Source: Mesorhizobium silamurunense | GTDB taxonomy: Bacteria; Pseudomonadota; Alphaproteobacteria; Rhizobiales; Rhizobiaceae | DNA: 34,528 nt | Direction of reading: 5' to 3' | Assembly: GCF_014843825.1 (NCBI RefSeq) | Contig: NZ_JHQR01000241.1 | Location: 1-34,528 of the forward strand | Part shown: one piece after another, positions 30,720-34,528 of the stretch | Position numbering within the stretch: the first letter of the stretch is position 1 | Layout of the letters: the number at the start of each line of letters is the position of its first letter | Made by a program: the position numbers and the translations under genes | The notes under the pieces: model-generated | What the model was told of the DNA's origin: nothing | Databases searched by the model: none | Seen by the model: the letters and a program-made list of their open reading frames with translations, nothing else

Positions 30720-31655
30720 TCAGCCCGGCATGAGCCCGTCAATGAAGTCCTGCCCGCCATCGTGGGGATGCCGGATGCGGACCGTGTAATTCTGTCCGAG
30801 CTTGCCGAACTCGCAGACAAACAGCGTCTTGTCGCGCGCGCTGAGCCTGGCCTGCAGCTGCGCGTCCTCCTCGAACTCGATCACCTGGCCGGGCTGGAAG
30901 GCGGCGAGATCGCCGAGCGTCAGCCGAGCGAGCGGCATGGTGGCTTCGAGCCGCACCGCCGAGCGCATCACCTCCTCGGAGAAGCGGGCCCGCCAGTCGA
31001 ATTCCGTTGTCCCGTCGTCGCCCGTATTAGCGGTGGCGCCGCGTGTCGCAAGCAGGATGCGCTGCGGGATCATCACCGTGACGGTGCCGGTGTCGGTCGG
31101 CGTCGAGACGCCATAGACGATCCGGATCGCCGCGCCGTCGCGCAGCACGCGTCGCCTTGCCTCGTTGCCCGACATCGCTTTTGGAACCGGCAGGCGCAAG
31201 TCGAGCGAGCGGCGGCCCGATCCGTTCAGCGCCACCGCGACTTCCTGGAATACCATGGTCGCGACATCAATTTCGATCTGCGACAGCTCGCGCTCGATCG
31301 CCGAGACCGGCTGGTCCGGATCGCCGCCGAACAGCGCGCAGACCATGACGGCGATCGCTGGCCCGTCGATCACCAGCGTCATGGCGTCGGCCGAGGTCGG
31401 CGATGAGACGATGGTCATGGCGAAATTATCGCCGGCGCGTGTGCGCGCATCGGGAACGCGGCTGACCTCCACTGCTTGCAGGTCGACCCTGATCGGCGCT
31501 CCAAGCTCGCCGGCAAGCGCCTTCTGCAAAAGCGGCAGCGAGCGCTCGGCCATGCCGCGGCCGACACCGATCACCTGGGCGGCCTCGCCGCTGTCGCCGA
31601 CGAGACGCTCGATGATGAGAGCCCGGGTTTGCGACGGACTGCCCGGACTGGTCAT
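30720..31655 (-). CDS. fliM: Flagellar motor switch protein FliM
   Basis: The 311-residue product is a divergent FliM as found in rhizobia. The central CheC-like domain (about 40-215) contains MTLVIDGPAIAVMVCALFGG and AIERELSQIEIDVATMVFQE. The C-terminal SpoA domain (about 225-300) contains LEATMPLARLTLGDLAAFQP and YTVRIRHPH. The N-terminal CheY-binding segment usual in enterobacteria (LSQ-x-EIDALL) is not visible, which fits rhizobial motors that change speed, not direction. FliM sits in the C-ring between FliG and FliN. Gene position between motA and fliN supports the call. Start at ATG 31655 is consistent with length in relatives. Confidence 0.9.
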   Translation of the reverse strand: MTSPGSPSQTRALIIERLVGDSGEAAQVIGVGRGMAERSLPLLQKALAGELGAPIRVDLQAVEVSRVPDARTRAGDNFAMTIVSSPTSADAMTLVIDGPAIAVMVCALFGGDPDQPVSAIERELSQIEIDVATMVFQEVAVALNGSGRRSLDLRLPVPKAMSGNEARRRVLRDGAAIRIVYGVSTPTDTGTVTVMIPQRILLATRGATANTGDDGTTEFDWRARFSEEVMRSAVRLEATMPLARLTLGDLAAFQPGQVIEFEEDAQLQARLSARDKTLFVCEFGKLGQNYTVRIRHPHDGGQDFIDGLMPG

Positions 31656-31689
31656 GACGGCAAGCGGCCCTGTCTGAAGTTCTGCATGC

Positions 31690-32565
31690 TCAGGCCGCCT
31701 TCCTCTCGGCGGTGCCCGCGTTCATCGTGCTCTGCTCGACGGCATCGATCGTCGGGCGCTCATAAGACGAGATGGTCTTGCGGCCGAACTCGATCGCAAC
31801 CTGCGGCAAGGCGCCGTTCATGTAGGCGAGCAGCGTCTGCTTGACGATGATGTAGAGGCGGTTCTTCTTCTCGCGCACCGTCTTGATCTTGGTGGCCACC
31901 GGACCGACCACGGCATAGGACAGGAAGATGCCGAGAAAGGTTCCGACGAGCGCCGCCCCGATCAGCCCGCCGAGGATTTCCGGCGATTGGTCGAGCGCGC
32001 CCATCGCCTTCACCACGCCGAGCACGGCCGCAACGATGCCGAGCGCCGGCAAGCCGTCGCCGACGGCAACCATCGCGTGATAGGCCTTCAGCTTGTCGGT
32101 GCGGATCGTCTGGATCTCTTCGTCCATCAGCGCCTCGATCTCGTGCGAGCGCGCGTTGCCGATGATGATGATGCGGCAATAGTCGCAGATGAAATGCGTC
32201 AGATCGTGGTTCTTGAGCACTGTCGGGAAGGCCTGGAAGATCGCCGACTCTTCCGGATTGTCGATATGCGCCTCGACCTCGCTGCGCGACTTGGAGCGCA
32301 ATTCGCGCATCAGGCTGTGCAGGACGCCCAGCGTCTCGAGATAGTCGCGCTCCTTCGGCACGGCCTGCTTGAACGCCTCGAGAATGCCCTTGCCGGTGTC
32401 CTTGACCGTCTTCATCGGGTTGGCGACGAGGAAAGTGCCGAGCGCTGCGCCGCAGATGACCACCGCTTCCCAAGGCTGCATCAGCACATGCAGATGGCCG
32501 CCCATGGCCATGAAGCCACCGAGTACGCACCCAAGCGTCACCACAAGTCCGATCAGAATACCCAC
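31690..32565 (-). CDS. motA: Flagellar motor stator protein MotA
   Basis: The 291-residue product has four membrane segments (about 3-22, 33-52, 168-190, 200-222). The cytoplasmic loop between segments 2 and 3 carries the charged residues that act on FliG (LMRELRSKSRSEVEAHIDNP). Conserved prolines lie at the start of segment 3 (GDGLPALGIVAAVLGVVKAM) and after segment 4 (AVVGPVATKIK). MotA with MotB forms the proton-driven stator. It is the first gene of the leftward operon; motB is not in the window, as in rhizobia, where it lies in another motility operon. The divergent DUF1217 gene starts 145 bases away. Confidence 0.95.
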   Translation of the reverse strand: MGILIGLVVTLGCVLGGFMAMGGHLHVLMQPWEAVVICGAALGTFLVANPMKTVKDTGKGILEAFKQAVPKERDYLETLGVLHSLMRELRSKSRSEVEAHIDNPEESAIFQAFPTVLKNHDLTHFICDYCRIIIIGNARSHEIEALMDEEIQTIRTDKLKAYHAMVAVGDGLPALGIVAAVLGVVKAMGALDQSPEILGGLIGAALVGTFLGIFLSYAVVGPVATKIKTVREKKNRLYIIVKQTLLAYMNGALPQVAIEFGRKTISSYERPTIDAVEQSTMNAGTAERKAA

Positions 32566-32710
32566 GACAGGTCCTTCCGCATGTCACGTCGCGGATCAGG
32601 GATAGTCCTCGTGCCTTGTGTGAGGCTTGAATCGCGATGCGCAAAACCGATTCAGCTTCGCACAAGGAAGCTTCGCTATCGTCCTCGGATTGCTTCGGCC
32701 GGAGGCGCAT
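32566..32710. promoter_or_regulatory. Divergent promoter region of the two flagellar operons
   Basis: These 145 bases separate motA (leftward) from the DUF1217-flgF-fliI operon (rightward), so both promoters must lie here or nearby. In Sinorhizobium such flagellar promoters are activated by Rem under VisN/VisR control. I could not point to a certain -35/-10 pair or operator. Confidence 0.5.
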
Positions 32711-33487
32711 ATGTTGAACACCTATACGAGCTACCAGCTCATCGCCAAGGACATCCCCAAGGCAATCGACCAGGTCGAGTCGCAGCCCGTCGTGAAGCGC
32801 GAGACCGACTACTATTTGGCCAATATCGGCAACGTCAAAACCATCGACAATTTCGTCAACAACACGCGGCTCTTCAACTACGCCATGAAGGCGTACGGGC
32901 TGGAGGACATGGCCTATGCCAAGGCCTTCATGGTCAAGGCGCTCAAGGAAGGCGTGTCCGACTCCGACAGCTTCGCCAACAAGCTGAGCGACAAGCGCTA
33001 CGCCGACTTCGTCAAGGCCTTCAACTTTGCCGCCTATGGCTCGACCGCCACCCTCTTTCCCTCCGCCCAGCAAGGCGCGGTCGACAAATACATGCGCCAG
33101 ACGCTGGAGGAGAATGCCGGCGAGACCAACCAGGGCGTGCGGCTGGCGCTCTATTTCCAGCGCAAGGCGCCTACCATCACCAACTGGTACGACGTGCTTG
33201 CCGACACGGCGCTTTCGAGCGTGGTCCGCACCGCGCTCGGCCTGCCCGACTCCATCGCCTCCGCCGACATCGACAAGCAGGCGCAGATGTTCGAGCAAAA
33301 GCTCGATATCGCCGACTTCAAGGACCCCGACAAGCTGAACAAGTTCCTGACCCGCTTCACCAGCCTGTGGGAGATCAACAACCCGACCTCCAGTGCCGTG
33401 ACCTCGGTCAGCGTGCTGTTCGCGCAGCCGACCACTGTCGGCATCTCGACCGATCTGATGATGGCCATGCAGAAGCTGAAGTTCTGA
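32711..33487 (+). CDS. DUF1217 family flagellar-cluster protein
   Basis: From ATG at 32711, preceded by GGAGG, the product has 258 residues and starts MLNTYTSYQLIAKDIPKAID. The frame reaches 28 codons further upstream, but this start fits the ribosome site. The protein is soluble, without signal peptide, and carries a repeated helical pattern with blocks such as DLSRSL-like KRETDYYLANIGNVKTIDNF, NNTRLFNYAMKAYGLEDMAY and ALGLPDSIASADIDKQ. DUF1217 proteins are found in alphaproteobacteria next to flagellar genes, especially before flgF. Their exact role is not established. It is 7 bases from flgF and so is co-transcribed with rod and export genes. Confidence 0.88.
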   Translation: MLNTYTSYQLIAKDIPKAIDQVESQPVVKRETDYYLANIGNVKTIDNFVNNTRLFNYAMKAYGLEDMAYAKAFMVKALKEGVSDSDSFANKLSDKRYADFVKAFNFAAYGSTATLFPSAQQGAVDKYMRQTLEENAGETNQGVRLALYFQRKAPTITNWYDVLADTALSSVVRTALGLPDSIASADIDKQAQMFEQKLDIADFKDPDKLNKFLTRFTSLWEINNPTSSAVTSVSVLFAQPTTVGISTDLMMAMQKLKF

Positions 33488-33494
33488 GAACACC

Positions 33495-34217
33495 ATGCAG
33501 GACAGTCTCTACGTCGCCCTCTCCTCGCAGATTGCGCTCGAGCGCCGCCTCGATACCATCGCCGACAATGTTGCCAACGCCTCGACCATCGGCTTTCGCG
33601 CCACCGGCGTGAAATTCGAGGACGTGGTCTCCGGCACCGGGCCGAAGTCGGTGTCCTTCGCATCCTCCGGCAAGACCTATCTTTCCACCGCGCACGGCTC
33701 GCTGACCGAAACCGGCAATCCTTTCGACTTCGCCATCCAGGGCGACGCCTGGTTCGCCATCGAGACGCCGGCCGGCACGGTGATGACCCGCGACGGCCGT
33801 TTCTCCATGAACGAGAACGGCGAGCTGATGTCGATCGAAGGCTATCCGGTGCTGGACGGCGGCGGCGCGCCGATCCAGCTCGATCCGCGCAACGGCCCGC
33901 CAAAGGCCGGCGCTGATGGCTCGCTGAGGCAGAACGATCAACTCGTCGGCGCCATCGGTCTCTACGATTTCGATCCCGGCGACAATTTTGTCCGTTACGG
34001 CAATTCGGGCATCGTGCCTGCGCGAACGCCAGAGCCGGTCACCGACCGCTCAGACGTCGGCGTCGCGCAAGGATTTCTGGAAGAGTCCAACGTCAATCCG
34101 GTGCTCGAGATGACCCGGCTGATTCAGGTGCAGCGCGCTTTCGAGAACACGGCGGCGCTGATCCGGCAGAGCGCTTCGTCCACCGACGACGCGATCAAGA
34201 CGCTCGGCTCGAAGTAG
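33495..34217 (+). CDS. flgF: Flagellar basal-body rod protein FlgF
   Basis: The 240-residue product has the N-terminal rod-protein signature (ALERRLDTIADNVANASTIG) and the C-terminal helical block SNVNPVLEMTRLIQVQRAFE shared by rod and hook proteins. The middle part contains GDAWFAIETPAGTVMTRDGRF, typical of FlgF/FlgG. FlgF is one of the proximal rod subunits, exported through the flagellar type III system without a cleaved signal. FlgF is preferred over FlgG because of the shorter length (about 240 against 260) and the place before fliI seen in rhizobia. It starts 7 bases after the DUF1217 gene. Confidence 0.93.
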   Translation: MQDSLYVALSSQIALERRLDTIADNVANASTIGFRATGVKFEDVVSGTGPKSVSFASSGKTYLSTAHGSLTETGNPFDFAIQGDAWFAIETPAGTVMTRDGRFSMNENGELMSIEGYPVLDGGGAPIQLDPRNGPPKAGADGSLRQNDQLVGAIGLYDFDPGDNFVRYGNSGIVPARTPEPVTDRSDVGVAQGFLEESNVNPVLEMTRLIQVQRAFENTAALIRQSASSTDDAIKTLGSK

Positions 34218-34221
34218 CGGC

Positions 34222-34528
34222 ATGGCGACCGGCTCGTCCCTGCTCCGCGCGCCCGAGAGGCTCGCCGATTCCCCAATGGATCGACTCGCCGCGCTCGAAC
34301 GTATCTGGCGGTGGTTCGACAATCCGGAAACATTGCTGAGCCGCGGCGGTCGCGTCGTCGAGATTTCGCCCACGCACTACAAGGTGCACGGCCTCTCCGG
34401 CATCGCAAGGCTCGGCGACATCGTCGAGCAGCGCGGCAAGGCCGGCACGCGCCGCGGCGAGATCGTCAGAATAGGCCGCGACGAGGTCGTGGTCGCGCCG
34501 TTCGAGCGCAGCGCCGATGCCGGCATCG
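34222..34528 (+). CDS. fliI: Flagellar export ATPase FliI (partial, N-terminal part)
   Basis: The frame opens at ATG 34222, 4 bases after the flgF stop, and stays open to the edge, giving 102 residues. It reads MATGSSLLRAPERLADSPMD and later GGRVVEISPTHYKVHGLSGI, GDIVEQRG and GEIVRIGRDEVVVAPFE. This is the N-terminal beta-barrel domain of F1-like ATPases in the FliI variant. The nucleotide-binding sites lie outside the window. FliI energises flagellar protein export with FliH and FliJ. The flgF-fliI order is the rhizobial one. Confidence 0.9.
   Translation, partial: MATGSSLLRAPERLADSPMDRLAALERIWRWFDNPETLLSRGGRVVEISPTHYKVHGLSGIARLGDIVEQRGKAGTRRGEIVRIGRDEVVVAPFERSADAGI

Noticed and set aside
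28136..34528. A virulence-type type III secretion system
   Set aside because: FlhB, FliN, FliM and FliI have injectisome relatives, but fliG, motA, flgF and visNR show that this is a flagellar cluster.

Overview
The window looks like chromosomal DNA of a high-GC alphaproteobacterium of the Rhizobiales, most like Mesorhizobium. The strongest sign is the right-hand third: visN-visR regulators, a motA-fliM-fliN-fliG-flhB operon, and a facing DUF1217-flgF-fliI operon. This is the arrangement known from Sinorhizobium and Mesorhizobium flagellar regions. No rRNA, tRNA, CRISPR array, transposase or integrase was seen.

Layout, left to right. (1) 1-735: N-terminal part of an ALDH7-type aldehyde dehydrogenase, probably aminoadipate-semialdehyde dehydrogenase, running off the left edge. 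(2) 736-1187: non-coding DNA rich in inverted repeats. (3) 1188-1625: a VOC/glyoxalase-family gene broken by an in-frame TAG. (4) 1754-3399: an ECF42-type sigma factor behind its YCII/DGPF partner, with a candidate self-recognised promoter at 3423-3449. (5) 3478-4599: a poxvirus-type topoisomerase IB. (6) 4675-11566: a poorly understood amidoligase/transglutaminase operon (TGase-DUF2126, circularly permuted ATP-grasp fused to alpha-E, a second TGase), possibly with a small extra reading frame at its end. (7) 11671-13879: glutaryl-CoA dehydrogenase and a divergent LysR regulator. (8) 13880-16198: the Tex RNA-binding protein.

(9) 16321-25729 reads as one catabolic unit. A leftward seven-gene set holds a YtcJ-type amidohydrolase, a spermidine/putrescine-type ABC importer (ATPase, two permeases, binding protein) and two tandem NylB/class C beta-lactamase-fold hydrolases. 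Diverging from it is an acetylpolyamine amidohydrolase of the histone-deacetylase family. Together they could import an acylated or amide-linked polyamine and cut its amide bonds. This is inference from gene content; the substrate is not known.

(10) 25754-34528: after a strong terminator come visN and visR, translationally coupled through a TTG start that overlaps the visN stop. Then come the leftward operon motA-fliM-fliN-fliG-flhB plus a small conserved-looking unknown, and the rightward operon DUF1217-flgF-fliI, cut by the right edge. VisN/VisR are the known top-level activators of motility in rhizobia, so regulator and targets lie together.

The two segments most worth follow-up are the amidoligase/transglutaminase operon, whose product is not established, and the amide/polyamine locus with its paired NylB-like hydrolases.
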